Below, piece by piece: positions 23,090 through 33,692 of a stretch of 64,000 bases of DNA. Numbering within the stretch: position 1 is the first letter of the stretch; the number at the start of each line of letters is the position of its first letter. Location: positions 682,001 through 746,000 of the forward strand of contig JASISA010000001.1 in the NCBI GenBank assembly GCA_031771865.1, read 5' to 3'. A program made the position numbers and the translations under genes. The notes below the pieces were generated by a model. That model saw nothing but the letters and a program-made list of their open reading frames with translations, had not been told where the DNA came from and ran no database searches. Origin of the DNA: Nothophaeocryptopus gaeumannii. Its lineage: Eukaryota; Ascomycota; Dothideomycetes; Mycosphaerellales; Mycosphaerellaceae.

Positions 23090-24990
23090 TTAAGCGACGG
23101 CCCCTTTGCTACCGAGCTTATGCTCGGCGATGATCTTCCCAGCAGCTATGTCTCCTATCACGTATGCGGTTGTTTGCGTATGATTGCTGCCGAGCATTCG
23201 TTAGTTATCTGAGTATTTCGGAAGAGCTTCGCAATGTCGACGACCTACTTCGGAATTAGAGGGCAGACGCTCATATCCGCAACTCTCAGGCTCTTGATAC
23301 CAAAGACCTTAAAGTCATGGTCTACGCAAGCATTCTTTGCATCCTTGCCCATGGCAATTGTACCGCAAGCATGCCATGAGCTTCGCAGATGCTTCTTACA
23401 TTGGGCCTGGTCGAAGTCAGCATCGATGACACCTTTGCCATTGTGCCAACTCACAAGAATGGCTTCATCACTGTCATCTTGCGGCCAAGCAATCGTACGG
23501 GTCGTTCTGTCCTTGAAAACTGGCGCCTGAAAGAATCGAAGCAATTCCCTCATAGATTCGATCATGACCTTGCGATCGTACAGGTGCGAGAGGAAGCTCG
23601 GATCAATGCTGGGCGGATCGTGAGGATTTGCTGATACCAGCTCCACTGTACCTCTTGACTGTGGGTTCATGACGAAATTGATGGCGGACAATATCTCTTC
23701 TCCTTCGTTTATGGGTGTATTGTTGAAGAATGGATTGTGCTGAGAATCCCGAAGGTCAGCATTGCACAGTACAAGGACGCTGCATTATATAGCATACCGT
23801 TGCCATCTCCCAATGCGGCACGGTAGAGCTCGACAAATATCGTCTCATGTCCGAGGGTAACTCCTGGAACTCGGACGAGGCCAAAACTGCCTCAAGCTTG
23901 AACCAGCCCATTGGAGATGGACTTTGCTTGCCTTCTGGCGCCTTGTGTCTGCTCCGGAGGATGATACCCGCACAGGAGAAGCAATGGTCTTGGAGGTTCT
24001 TGCCGACTTGTGGCAGATCTTGCACAGACTTGATGCCGCGTGCGCGAAGTTCATCTGCAGCGCCCAGGCCTGATAGTAGTAGTAGTTGAGGGGTATTGAT
24101 GGCTCCTCCACAGACAATGATCTCCTTGCCAGCGTAAAATGTTTGGCCATCAGCCGTTTCTACTGCCTTGGCGACATTTTCGTCGAAAATGATCCGAGAC
24201 ACGAGTGAATCGGTGATGATCGTCAGATTTGAAGGCGAATCCTGTAGATACGCAGAAGAAGCCGTTATGCGTCTTCCGTCATAGATGCAAGCAGTGCCAA
24301 TTCCCATGCCGACGGGGTTTCCGCTGTTGACATCCGGATTTAGACCAAGCTTGGATTGTGCGGCGGCAGTGAAGACGTCTTGTGTAGACGGAAGCCATTG
24401 AGTGCCGTACGAGACGTCGATGGCTCCATGGGTTCCATGATCTGAATTTCATCAACTCGATTATTCACAGAGGTCCCCACGCCATAAATACCTTCGATGT
24501 CTGGCTTGACGTGATGCTCGAAAGTTGAAGGTGTCTCCGGATGCAATTGCTCCATCCGCTTGAGACACTGCTTAACATTCGACCAAGCGAAATGATCATC
24601 GCTTACGAGCCTCGCCCACTCATCGTAGTCTTCACTGGCCCCGATAACCCAAGCGCAAAAGTTGATAGCAGTGCTACCTCCAAGTCCTTTGCCTCTCGAG
24701 TAATCGATTGCTGTTCCGTGCTGAGGAGCGGTCTTGTAACCCCAGTTCCGGCCTGAGCCAGGCTTGAAGGCGATTCCGAATCTTTCAGCACCAGACATGT
24801 GTTCGATGCCATCATTCTTGCCACCAGCTTCAAGCAAAAGCACGTGTGGAGCTGCCGGGCTGGTTGCCAGTCGAGATGCTACAACGCAGCCAGAAGCACC
24901 TCCTGCAATTGATCAGTGCTCTCTCACCAGCTGGATTTACTTTGAATGCATACCTCCAACTACGATGAAGTCGTACTTTTCGTCAGTCAT
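23090..24990 (-). pseudogene. GMC oxidoreductase (FAD, choline dehydrogenase/alcohol oxidase family), one apparent frameshift
   Basis: ATG at 24988-24990. Introns at 24903-24953, 23740-23797 and 23187-23248 have good ends. The first rebuilds the VVGGGASGCVVASRLA dinucleotide-binding fold. Later motifs are G-L-G-G-S-T-A-I-N, GGAINTPQLLLLSG (GMC signature 2), the active-site H-A-C-G-T and the final N-N-H-T-Q-T-T-A-Y with G-D-I-A-A-G-K. The stop is at 23090-23092. GMC enzymes oxidise alcohols, sugars or choline with FAD. Between about 24,420 and 24,470 the frame changes from ...EGIYG to THGAIDVSYG and no GT-AG intron reconciles the phase, so one indel (or a wrongly read base) is likely. It shares its strand with the FAD monooxygenase upstream of it in the cluster. 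Confidence 0.75.
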
Positions 24991-25852
24991 TATGCCGCTC
25001 TCTTGTGTTCACATGCTTTGCGTTGATCGCAAGGTTGTTTCTAGTGATCTCACTTTGGTATCTTATTGGTCTTGTTAGCAGAGTGAGCCACAGCAAAGCT
25101 AGCAGGGGACGATGCAGGCGTGCTGCGGCCCAGCTGCCGGATGATGGAGATGCCTTATGTAGCACTCATGTCTGATGTCAAAGTTCAACAATTGCAAAGT
25201 GAACGCTGTCATCTAGGCCAACGACTGCATTAGGTCATGATGGTGCTGCGGCTGAATTTTAGCGTGTGCTTACAAGTCTAGACGACCCTTGATTGCATGA
25301 GCTTTAGTCTGGTCAGCTCGGTCTCTAAGTTAGTAAGTCTAACATAGGGCGAACGATCGTCCATCGTTGTCCTTGTTCTAAGAGTAACCCCGGCGAAGTA
25401 TGTCACACAATAGCTTGGCGGGGATTTGCCTCTCTTCGATTTGCTCTACACCTTGATCGAACACGCGATTTCTAGGAATACTTCATATGACCAGTATTCC
25501 TGAGTTCGACGAGCCGGATTGATTGATACATATATCGCGCCGAGGGGGTGTTTTTGGGGAAGCCTTCACTAAAACTAGGTAGATCCACGCTCTTGGGTAA
25601 CAGAAAAGTCTGATCACTTGGCACCAAATTTGTGAGCGAGGTGAAGGGCCTTTACCTGTCACCGGAGAGCCACGGATGTCACAGTTATCTTGAGAGCCCC
25701 CTGTGCACCGTATACGTAAAGTCAATCGTGACGGCCGAGCGGTAAGGACAGGTAACCGCTCCAAATCGTTCATCATAAGAACCTAAGCTAGCAAAGTCTT
25801 CAACCTTCTCTCTTTACACTCGTCCTCATCACCTACCTTACATTACAACATC
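24991..25852. other. intergenic between the GMC gene and the secreted-peptide gene
   Basis: No coding frame is convincing. Both genes point away from this stretch, so it carries two promoters. CT-rich sequence (cttctctctttacactcgtc) lies just before the secreted-peptide start. Confidence 0.4.
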
Positions 25853-26098
25853 ATGCTTATGAGATATACCTTCATCCTCCTTACAGCGGTCTGCTTTCAG
25901 CAAGCGAATGCAAATATCCTTTGTAAACCACCTCCAGTACGTAACTAGCGCGCTTTCGAGCTATACTTACAGTATACTAAACGCTAGTAGGCCGGTTACG
26001 ATAAGTGTAGCGCTCATGGAATCAAGTCGACGTGCGATGGTAGTTGTGCGGGGAGGTGTCCCAATCATCTAATCAACAATGCATGCGAAGCACACTAG
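25853..26098 (+). CDS. secreted cysteine-rich peptide, 63 aa, two exons
   Basis: Exon 1 (25853-25936) and exon 2 (25991-26098) are joined by an intron with a GTACGT donor, an ATACTAAACG branch site and a TAG acceptor. The protein has a signal peptide (MLMRYTFILLTAVCFQQANA) and a mature part of 43 residues with six cysteines: I-L-C-K, D-K-C-S, S-T-C-D, S-C-A-G, G-R-C-P and N-A-C-E. Six cysteines in so short a chain fit a disulfide-knotted effector or defensin-like peptide. I recognise no named family. The gene is too short to appear as one open frame and is seen only by splicing. Confidence 0.7.
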
Positions 26099-26520
26099 TA
26101 AGTTCTCGGTTCGGCGGAGACATTCGTTGCCGATAAGGCTAAAATGTAATAGCGACCCGGGTGGTTGTCACAATGGTATACAAGGATCAGTTTGTGTGGA
26201 CCCCGGATGGAAAATTTCGAATTGCTATTGCTTCTAGAGGAGTAACGGCAGGCGGACTCATCATATTTCTTGAAGTCAAGCCCACCCACCGATGACGAGT
26301 TCGAATCCATACAGACCACAAGATGGGGGAATAATGACACATACCCAATTCCGCACGACAAACGAACATACGGCTGGGTAGCCTTCTGTGCATACTGGGG
26401 CACGTGCGGCATATCTCTCTCCTCCTGGACGATTGGCAGCAGCTTGATCAATATATTGGTTCTGGCAGGGGCTCAAATGGAGAGCGTATACAGCCTAGCT
26501 CCTGGTATGATGTGGGCCAT
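26099..26520. other. no confident gene
   Basis: Overlapping frames on both strands have no recognisable domain. Confidence 0.35.
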
Positions 26521-27010
26521 TCAAGCAGTGGAGGGCCACCAGTGTCCATTGATTGGTACAGACTGTATCAAATATCGTTTTTCTCTGTATACGCAGTCAG
26601 CGGAGCACTCTTTTTCGTCTTGAACTCGCTGTTTCCGCCACCAGGACTCAATCAGCAGGTTGACTTTATCATAGAGGGCTTTCAGGTCGAGGCTGATGTC
26701 CCAGTCAGTGATGGCACGGAGAAAAATGCGGTTGTTGTTCGTAGACAGGTCGAAGGAGTAGTTGGCGACCGAGATCGGGGAGGACATGAGGCCGGCGGTG
26801 GGCGCAACCTTGGCATGGACCATGAGTGACGCCAAGCCTCATCAGACCACATCTTTACATTTCCCGTTCCCTCCCTAAACGACTCCTTGATATCCATCAA
26901 CACGGAACGCCAGAAGTCTCGTCAGTGCGGCCCAATGCTTCCCTCGTACGTATGATCATTGCCATCGAAACTCGAAAGTAGAAATTCAAACGACATCCTC
27001 GCCGCCTCCA
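26521..27010 (-). pseudogene. possible decayed gene, unrecognised product
   Basis: On the minus strand, codons with good third-position C usage read MSFEFLLSSFDGNDHTYEG at about 26,950-27,000, then MDIKESFREGTGNVKMWSDE, then ANYSFDLSTNNNRIFLRAIT and SLDLKALYDKVNLL. Frame changes and stops separate these pieces. They look like one protein of an unknown family that has lost its frame, or exons I cannot join. Confidence 0.25.
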
Positions 27011-27639
27011 GCTGGTGGAGACATGCAACATCGGGTAATGTCGGCGGTTACTGCAACATGTAATGCACCCCGACCGCATGCTGGCACTTGCAGTCTTCAT
27101 ATGCGCCCCCTCACAGATTCACGAAACAGAGGGCCGCGGCAGTACCACGGTTCATTGTCCCAAACTCCTGCTAATTGTGGCTCAGAGTTCGACCTCGCGT
27201 GCCTGCGCCTGCTCCACGCATTTGGGAAACGGCAACTTGGGAAAGCCGCATCGAAGGATGCCATGTGGAATGACGTTGGGCGTGCGGGATATATCGCTCT
27301 AATTTATTTCGAGTGGCTGTACGGTAGGTCCACTCGTGAGACTACATCTCATGTTGCATTCCTTCTCCTTACTTCCTGCTCTACTTCCTTACACTCTTCG
27401 GGAGGGCAGCAAGAGAAAGACTCTACGGCTGCTTCATGTGGGAAGGCTCTATCAAATTTCCCGTCTTACCAACTTCTCTATCCCACCATGCGAGCTCGGG
27501 ACTTTATTTCCTCCGGCATATATCAATCAAACTTCGACCAGATCGATATACAGCCGTACATCATTCACGAAAGTCAAGACAAGACCCATTATTCTTTCAA
27601 AAGCCTCCGGTCCTCGCAAAATCCGTCTTATAATTGAAG
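27011..27639. other. no confident gene
   Basis: The plus-strand frames here lack family signatures. The stretch includes the upstream region of the NTF2-like gene. Confidence 0.35.
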
Positions 27640-28215
27640 ATGCTCTGCGCTCAACAAACCCCCGCCGACCCTCTACGAAAAGACAGCATGCTCCAACCCG
27701 AAACTTCGATCCCATCGGTCCCTACCACTATCGACCCATTTAACCCACCAAATCGTCAACATGCTTCTCTGGGTAACGGCCGTGACGGTCTCCGAGCGAT
27801 CTCTGGCCCCAAGACCGCACCTCCATCTAGAATGACAGTCCGCTTGCTTGAACGAAAATGTCTTGCTCACATCGATGCGATCAACAACCGCGACTTTTAC
27901 GAGGATGGCATAGTGTGGACTGACAAAGCCACTTTCTGGCAAGCCGAGATCGGATTCCTCTCAGACAACCGCATGAGCTTGGAACAGTACGTAGAGGCTT
28001 GGCAAGTTCTGGCAAGGAGATACCCAGATTATGCTATCAGGTGTATGAGTATGGACACGGTTGTGGAAGAGAAGAAAGGGAAAGCGGAGGTTTTTGCGAA
28101 TGTGGAGGTGGAAGGCATGCCTGTGGGCGTGATTAGGAAGACTGTGGGTGTTGCGAGCTTTGAGATGGTGCAAGGGAAGTGGCTTGCTACGAGGTTCAAG
28201 ACGCTTCCCGGGTGA
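27640..28215 (+). CDS. SnoaL/NTF2-like domain protein, 191 aa
   Basis: A single open frame starts at ATG 27640. The first ~60 residues are Pro/Ser-rich and probably disordered. From MTVRLLERKCLAHIDAINNR onward the alternation of an N-terminal helix pair (HIDAINNRDFYEDG, MSLEQYVEAWQVLARRYPDY) and later beta strands (KAEVFANVEVEGMPVG, RKTVGVASFEMVQGKWLATR) fits the cone-like NTF2/SnoaL fold. That fold is used by small enzymes and by ligand-binding proteins. No catalytic residue set can be named. The ATG at 27,832 (MTVRLLERK) is an alternative start. Confidence 0.55.
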   Translation: MLCAQQTPADPLRKDSMLQPETSIPSVPTTIDPFNPPNRQHASLGNGRDGLRAISGPKTAPPSRMTVRLLERKCLAHIDAINNRDFYEDGIVWTDKATFWQAEIGFLSDNRMSLEQYVEAWQVLARRYPDYAIRCMSMDTVVEEKKGKAEVFANVEVEGMPVGVIRKTVGVASFEMVQGKWLATRFKTLPG

Positions 28216-29262
28216 ATGTCGCACTACGGCCCTTGAAATCGATCATGAAAGTTGGCGTGTCTGCGCTCGACATCGGCTCACATCACTGCGATGTTATCTT
28301 GCACGTCACTGGCGTGGTGAATGTCGGAGAAGAGATTTGCGCCACCACTGGAACTGCTCTTGAAAGGGGGGAACCCGAGCCTGAGAATTGCTCGACCAGC
28401 TCAAGAACAACACCATGACAAGCCACGAGACACGGATAATGGGCACGTACCGCGCATGGATACTGTTCAATCGACCGACACAAGAGCCGGACCCCTTACC
28501 AACTAAAAGCTGCGACAGCAAGAAGCGGGAGGTTTATGGAATTGGACCGGATTCTGCGTGGCTCCGACCTGGCAGAGTGGCGTACGGGATATCTCGGACA
28601 TTGGTGGACTGTGAACAGTTAAGAACCACGTCCCAGTTACTCCCTGCTGCCGACATTGAACCACGAAAAGAACACTGGCGTCCGCTGCTAGATATTCACC
28701 AGCCGATCCGACTTGACCGCAATGGTTTAAGCTTGAGAACGCGCTCACTGCTACCGATCCATGAGCCGACCTTGCTGGATTCTCCAAGAGGAAGAACAAC
28801 TTCGAAATTGACAAAGCACTATCACGGCCACCGGGACGAGGAGCCAGGCGCTTCGGTCGATCGAATGATGGTTTCGAGGCTGTGATGGTTCAAACAGCTT
28901 AGAGGTTAAAGCCAGGGCAATGCGGCTCCGTCATTGCAGGCGTCGCGAATGGAGAATTAGACCATAAGACATGTAGTGTAGTCAAGTAGTGAAAAATGCA
29001 CCAGGCCTTGAATCTTCTCTATGGTCTGGCTTAATCAACTTCTTGGGCAAAACTGCCTTGTCCGTCAATATTTGATGAGTGCCTTCCGGCACGCCACCTC
29101 CGTTTGGCAATGCAAGCGAGCGAGGGAGCGCCGTCATCGACCTCACATACCAATGCTCGTGATTTGCACGTCCGTTCTCGAATAGCCAACCTGCTAGAAT
29201 ATGAGGTGACCCATTGAGTAGCGGTCGCAGTGACTGTTAAAACACCAAACACCAAAATCTCA
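28216..29262. other. intergenic; no confident gene
   Basis: A plus-strand frame at 28,388-28,885 is long but has no domain or good start. The last few hundred bases are the COQ8 promoter side. Confidence 0.4.
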
Positions 29263-31668
29263 ATGTCCGGGAAGCGGCTGCTGGACGCCGCCAAACTCCT
29301 CTCCGCCGGCGGAGCAGTCGCAAAGAGCCATGCATTGATACGAAAAGAGCAATGGGATCTATCCACGAGGACGTCGGGTCTTGCGAAGGCGGTGAAGAGC
29401 CAGACTGACCGGGTGACGGTGACTACTGGGGCGGCGGCAGAATTGGCCAAACGGTTCAATGAATCTGGTCCACAATGGCGAGAAGAGGGAGCGGAGTTCG
29501 TGAAGAGACAAGGACAAGAGGCGGCGAGGGAGGTGGAGAATATTGCGAAAGATGTCCGGACAGCAGCAGCCAGTGAAGCGAAAGACGCTGGATTCACAGA
29601 GTCGGCGGAGACGATACCGAATGCAGGCAGGGAAAGCGGCGACGATGGCACATTGGCGAGTCTACGGCGGAGAGAGCAACAACGGCAAGCAGAGGCACAG
29701 ATACCAGCGACGTCAGCGACCTCGCAGCCGCTGCAGGATCAAGGTCCTGGCTCAGATACGTTCAATGAGCGATCTGAAGCAGCATCTCCAGAGCTGTCGT
29801 CTTTACCGCGAACGAAGCTACCCAAGCACGCGGCAGAGCCTCCCAGTGCAGGGCAAGATCTTCAAGGTCAGCAGGTCAATTCTGATGTCTTTCCAGCTCC
29901 AGCTCAGACGTGGAATGATACGCTCGAGACAGACGAGCAGCCTCCCGAAGGCGTCAACACAGATCTCTTCTACAACCCAACCGTTTCGCGGATGCTGGGC
30001 CAGACAGGATCGAAAAGCAAGAACCCGTTTGCAACGCGGCCAAAAATGCCTCCTAAGCCTCTGCCAGAAATGGTAGAAGCGTCAGAACGATGGGAGAAGG
30101 AGCGGTTGTCAAAGACACAGCAAGAAGCCGAGCAGAAGAAGGTCCAGGCAGAGACGCGCTTGCCTGAGTCGATACGGACAACCAGCGATACGAGTTCGTC
30201 AAATCCGCGAGCCGTCACTGCCGAGCATGCAGCAAGCGACGCGGAAACGCAAGATCTAGCAGCTGAGATCGCGAAGGGGACGGAACCCCAGGAAGCTTTG
30301 AGTGACGAAGAATCAGCCACGCCGTACGAGATGCGAGAGTCTCGTGTGCCGGCTACTCGTTTTGGTCGCATATGGCAATATGCAGGCCTTGGAACAAGCA
30401 TGGCATTCGGCGCGGTCGGCGAGAGCTTTCGTCGAATTGCTGGTGGAAGCGGGCAGGGCAGTCTGATGCTCAGCGAGGGCAACATGAACCGGCTTGTGGC
30501 AAAGCTGAGTCGAATGCGTGGAGCAGCGCTCAAGTTGGGTCAGATGATGAGCTTCCAGGACTCGAAAGTGCTGCCACCGACGATCAATATCGTTTTGCAA
30601 AGAGTACAAGACAGTGCGGACTACATGCCATCCTCGCAGCGCGACAAAGTCCTTTCGCGCAACCTTGAAGCAGAGTGGCGGGAACTCTTCACGAGCTTTG
30701 ACGAGAAGCCGTTTGCCGCCGCGTCGATCGGACAAGTCCACAAAGCGACACTCAAGTCGAACGGTAAAGACGTTGCAGTGAAGGTTCAGTATCCTGGTGT
30801 AAGAAACAGCATCGACTCCGATTTAAACAATTTGTCGCTTTTGCTTACTGCCTCGCAACTCCTGCCGAAAGGACTCTTCCTCGACAAGACCATCGCCAAC
30901 GCTCGAACGGAACTCGGATGGGAATGCGATTACGAGCGTGAGGCGAAGGCCTGTACCAAGTTTCGAGAGCTTCTGCACGATGAGCAGGGCACCTTTACTG
31001 TGCCAACAGTATACGCTGAAGCATCTGGAGCAGATGTCTTGACTGCGGAGTTCATGCACGGCACAGCAGTTACGAAGATCAAAGATCTGACACAGCAGGA
31101 GCGGGACTGGATCGGTACCAACATCTTGAGGCTCTGCCTGCGGGAGCTGATGGAGTTTAGGTTCATGCAGACCGACCCGAACTGGACCAACTTCTTGTAT
31201 AACAGAGACACAAGGAAGCTGGAATTACTTGACTTTGGCGCAAGTAGAGACTTCCCGGACAGGTTCGTGGAGCCGTACGTGGAGCTGCTCATCGCAGCAA
31301 GCAGGAACGATCGTGCTGCTTGCCGCGACCTGAGCATACAGCTTGGCTATCTGACTGGACAGGAGAGCCAAGGTATGCTGAAAGCACATGTGGACAGCAT
31401 TCTGACGCTAGCAGAACCATTCGTGGAGAGCGCACCTGAGGTCTATGACTTCGAAGGCCAGACTGTCACTGACAGAGTGAGAAACAATATCGGACTGATG
31501 CTAAAAGAGCGTCTGGCTCCGCCACCGGAAGAGACATACTCTTTGCACAGAAAGCTCAGCGGAGCCTTCCTGCTCTGTGCAAGGCTGAGAAGCAAAGTAC
31601 CTGCACGAGACATGTTCGCGCAGGCGACTGAAGTATGGCGAGGCAGAGCCAGCAAAGTCCAGATATGA
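29263..31668 (+). CDS. COQ8: COQ8/ABC1 atypical kinase, mitochondrial ubiquinone biosynthesis, 801 aa
   Basis: One uninterrupted exon from ATG 29263 (MSGKRLLDAAKLLSAGGAVA). The signature KxGQ motif (A-L-K-L-G-Q) lies near residue 424, the Ala-rich loop AAASIGQVHKATLK near 485, the invariant Lys in D-V-A-V-K-V-Q-Y near 506, the D-P-N-W-T-N-F catalytic loop near 637 and L-L-D-F-G-A-S near 657. COQ8 (ADCK3/UbiB family) is an atypical kinase/ATPase of the mitochondrial inner membrane, matrix side, that supports assembly of the CoQ synthesis complex. The long N-terminal part (residues 30-360) is charged and probably disordered, which is usual in filamentous fungi. Intact and conserved, it serves as a quality control for the surrounding sequence. 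Confidence 0.9.
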   Translation: MSGKRLLDAAKLLSAGGAVAKSHALIRKEQWDLSTRTSGLAKAVKSQTDRVTVTTGAAAELAKRFNESGPQWREEGAEFVKRQGQEAAREVENIAKDVRTAAASEAKDAGFTESAETIPNAGRESGDDGTLASLRRREQQRQAEAQIPATSATSQPLQDQGPGSDTFNERSEAASPELSSLPRTKLPKHAAEPPSAGQDLQGQQVNSDVFPAPAQTWNDTLETDEQPPEGVNTDLFYNPTVSRMLGQTGSKSKNPFATRPKMPPKPLPEMVEASERWEKERLSKTQQEAEQKKVQAETRLPESIRTTSDTSSSNPRAVTAEHAASDAETQDLAAEIAKGTEPQEALSDEESATPYEMRESRVPATRFGRIWQYAGLGTSMAFGAVGESFRRIAGGSGQGSLMLSEGNMNRLVAKLSRMRGAALKLGQMMSFQDSKVLPPTINIVLQRVQDSADYMPSSQRDKVLSRNLEAEWRELFTSFDEKPFAAASIGQVHKATLKSNGKDVAVKVQYPGVRNSIDSDLNNLSLLLTASQLLPKGLFLDKTIANARTELGWECDYEREAKACTKFRELLHDEQGTFTVPTVYAEASGADVLTAEFMHGTAVTKIKDLTQQERDWIGTNILRLCLRELMEFRFMQTDPNWTNFLYNRDTRKLELLDFGASRDFPDRFVEPYVELLIAASRNDRAACRDLSIQLGYLTGQESQGMLKAHVDSILTLAEPFVESAPEVYDFEGQTVTDRVRNNIGLMLKERLAPPPEETYSLHRKLSGAFLLCARLRSKVPARDMFAQATEVWRGRASKVQI

Positions 31669-31901
31669 TGCCTTCCAGCCCAAAAAGCAATGTAGATATA
31701 GATACGGCCTTATTGTAGAATAATCAAGACATCTTTGAACCTCCAGCCGTCTGGCAAGTCTTGGCACGATGAGTGAACACTCAGCCTCGGCTTTCCCGCG
31801 GGCCAAAACCAGGGCTCTCGACCTCACTTCTCTCTGACAACACCCTACATATCAGCTCCGTTACAATCCCAAAACGCTCCCTGACCATCTCGTATTTCAC
31901 C

Positions 31902-32660
31902 ATGGGTCACGGCGGTAAAATCGACGTCTACCTAGACTGCAACTCCCCCTGGTCCTGTTTCGCCTACCACTACCTCCGCCGGAACCGATCCGCCCTGGCC
32001 CAACATGGCATCACCATCGAAATGCATCCCATCTTCCTAGGAGGTATCAACGTCGGATCAGGAAACAAACCTCCTTGGACATTACCTGCCAAAGCCCGAC
32101 TCGCGAAATACGAGATGCCCCGAGGCATGAAGTATTTCAAAATGGAAGAAACGGGACATGGGGGAATGAGTAGTCCTCCTTTCTTTCCGATTATGAGTCT
32201 TCTGCCGATGAGATGTATGTTGTACGTGAAGAACACTTTTCTATACGAAAAATTTGAGATTGTGTTCGGGGATCTGTGGGTTTGGTTGTGGGAAGAACAT
32301 TTAGATATCAGTAAACCTGAGGTGTTGGCGGGATGTTTGGGGAGGCATTTTGGAGAGGATGAGGTCAGGGGGATTCTCGAGGCTGGTACGGATCCGAGAT
32401 ATAAGAAGATGTTGACGGATGAGACGGCGATGTTAGTTGAGAAGGGGGCGTTTGGGGCGCCGTGGTTTGTGGTTAGAAATAGGGAAGGGGTGGAGGAGCC
32501 TTTCTTTGGGAGTGATCGGTGAGTTTGCTTTTCTTTGGTGTGCGTGTTTGTTGTTTGCTGACGATGCTCGGTGAGGTTTCACTTCATTTATCAATTTCTC
32601 GGGATACCGTTCCATGATATTGAGATACTGCGACCGGAGAAGGCTAGTGCGAAGCTGTAG
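31902..32660 (+). CDS. GST-kappa / DsbA-like thioredoxin-fold protein (HCCA isomerase family), 233 aa
   Basis: ATG 31902 sits in an excellent context (ttcaccATGG). Exon 1 ends at 32518. The intron 32519-32575 has GTGAGT...GAG ends and a GCTGACG branch site, and exon 2 ends at 32660. The start KIDVYLDCNSPWSCFAYHYL is the beta strand plus active-site loop of the DSBA-like thioredoxin fold (S-P-W-S). An all-helical insertion follows, and then K-G-A-F-G-A-P-W-F-V, the cis-Pro loop typical of GST kappa and 2-hydroxychromene-2-carboxylate isomerases. The enzymes are glutathione-dependent and act in peroxisomes or mitochondria. The substrate here is unknown. No lesion is seen. Confidence 0.8.
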
Positions 32661-32810
32661 AGAATCACAAGCTACGACAGAATCATGAGCTTTACATCAG
32701 GCTTTTCTTCTGATGTACATCGTTCACTCAACACTTTAAAGTTTATGCTTATGAACGAAGCTCAGGCGGAAGATCCCGCATTGGCCTTTTGGATTATAAG
32801 ACTACACTTA

Positions 32811-33261
32811 CAGCACTTTGCACTGCACCTTTCGCTCGCTCGCACAAGCGTCTTCGCTCCAGAGCCCAACAGCAGACCGGCCACCATCATCGTCCGCTGC
32901 CTCGCCGCTGGGGCCATTTGCGATCAGACCAACATGCCAGTTCCAGCTGTCTGCCGTCAACAGCTAATGCCTACCATCAACGCCGACAACCCAACCGTCA
33001 TCAGTCCCGGTCCACGCTGCAGCCCACCTGTCCCATACGTGCAGCCAATTTCCCGTTACCTCGACTGGCGCAGGCGAGACGCAGGGATTCGTGGGTTCGG
33101 ATGCTGAGTATGAGCTTATGCGTGTTATGGCGAAGGAACTGCTGGAAGGCGAGATGGAGGAGGAGGAGGAGGAGGAAAAGTCCCCGTTGGAGAGCTTGCT
33201 GCTGGAGGGCTACTCGTTACAGGACCTGGAGGAGCGTGCTCGGAATGGAGTACGCGACTAA
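32811..33261 (+). CDS. hypothetical acidic protein, uncertain structure
   Basis: One frame has C-rich third positions and reads through a Pro/Ser-rich part (around 32,850-32,960), a TAA at 32,965, and then to GFVGSDAEYELMRVMAKELL, a run of seven Glu and SPLESLLLEGYSLQDLEERA before TAA 33,259-33,261. A CTTACAG acceptor precedes the frame at about 32,811. The TAA may lie in an intron I cannot place, or the gene may be broken. I do not recognise the family. Confidence 0.3.
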
Positions 33262-33692
33262 GGCAAGGAAGATGAACGAGATTCTACAGGTGGGGAAGAT
33301 GGAGAGGGCGCCCGTTGATTGAGGATGAGAGGGCTTGCGTCACGGAGGCTTGCTTTTGTAATTTACACATTGGGTCAAGGGTGGAAGGAGCTTCAAAGGC
33401 TGGAAAAGGGTCTATGGTCATTGCACCGGAGGCCGACAGACGACACTGGAATGCACCGGTCGAGCGCATGGTCTCTCACAAAGCAGTAATTATCGGTACA
33501 GGTAGCTCACATGTATTGTGTTGCAGCAGAACGCAATACCAAGCGAGCCTCAATCCCATGACCTATCTCTATGAACGGACTTTGTACCATGCTTGTAGTT
33601 TCGCTTTTACTGTACACATAACAAAAAGCTCAATACGAAAGCGTCAACGTACTTTCGGCCGGTCCAACTGTTGCTCGATCAAGCTTACTCCT
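33262..33692. other. intergenic, 3' side of the laccase gene
   Basis: No gene is seen. The stretch separates the plus-strand hypothetical frame from the convergent laccase gene. Confidence 0.45.

Noticed and set aside
24420..24470. A short intron to explain the GMC frame change
   Set aside because: Candidate introns of 30-39 bp are too short and none gives the correct phase. An indel is simpler.
28388..28885. 165-codon plus-strand frame
   Set aside because: No ATG in good context, no domain, no hydrophobic or repeat pattern; most likely chance.
32789..33322. Long Arg-rich plus-strand frame
   Set aside because: It is the off-frame reading of a better supported acidic frame, and its composition is typical of a shadow.
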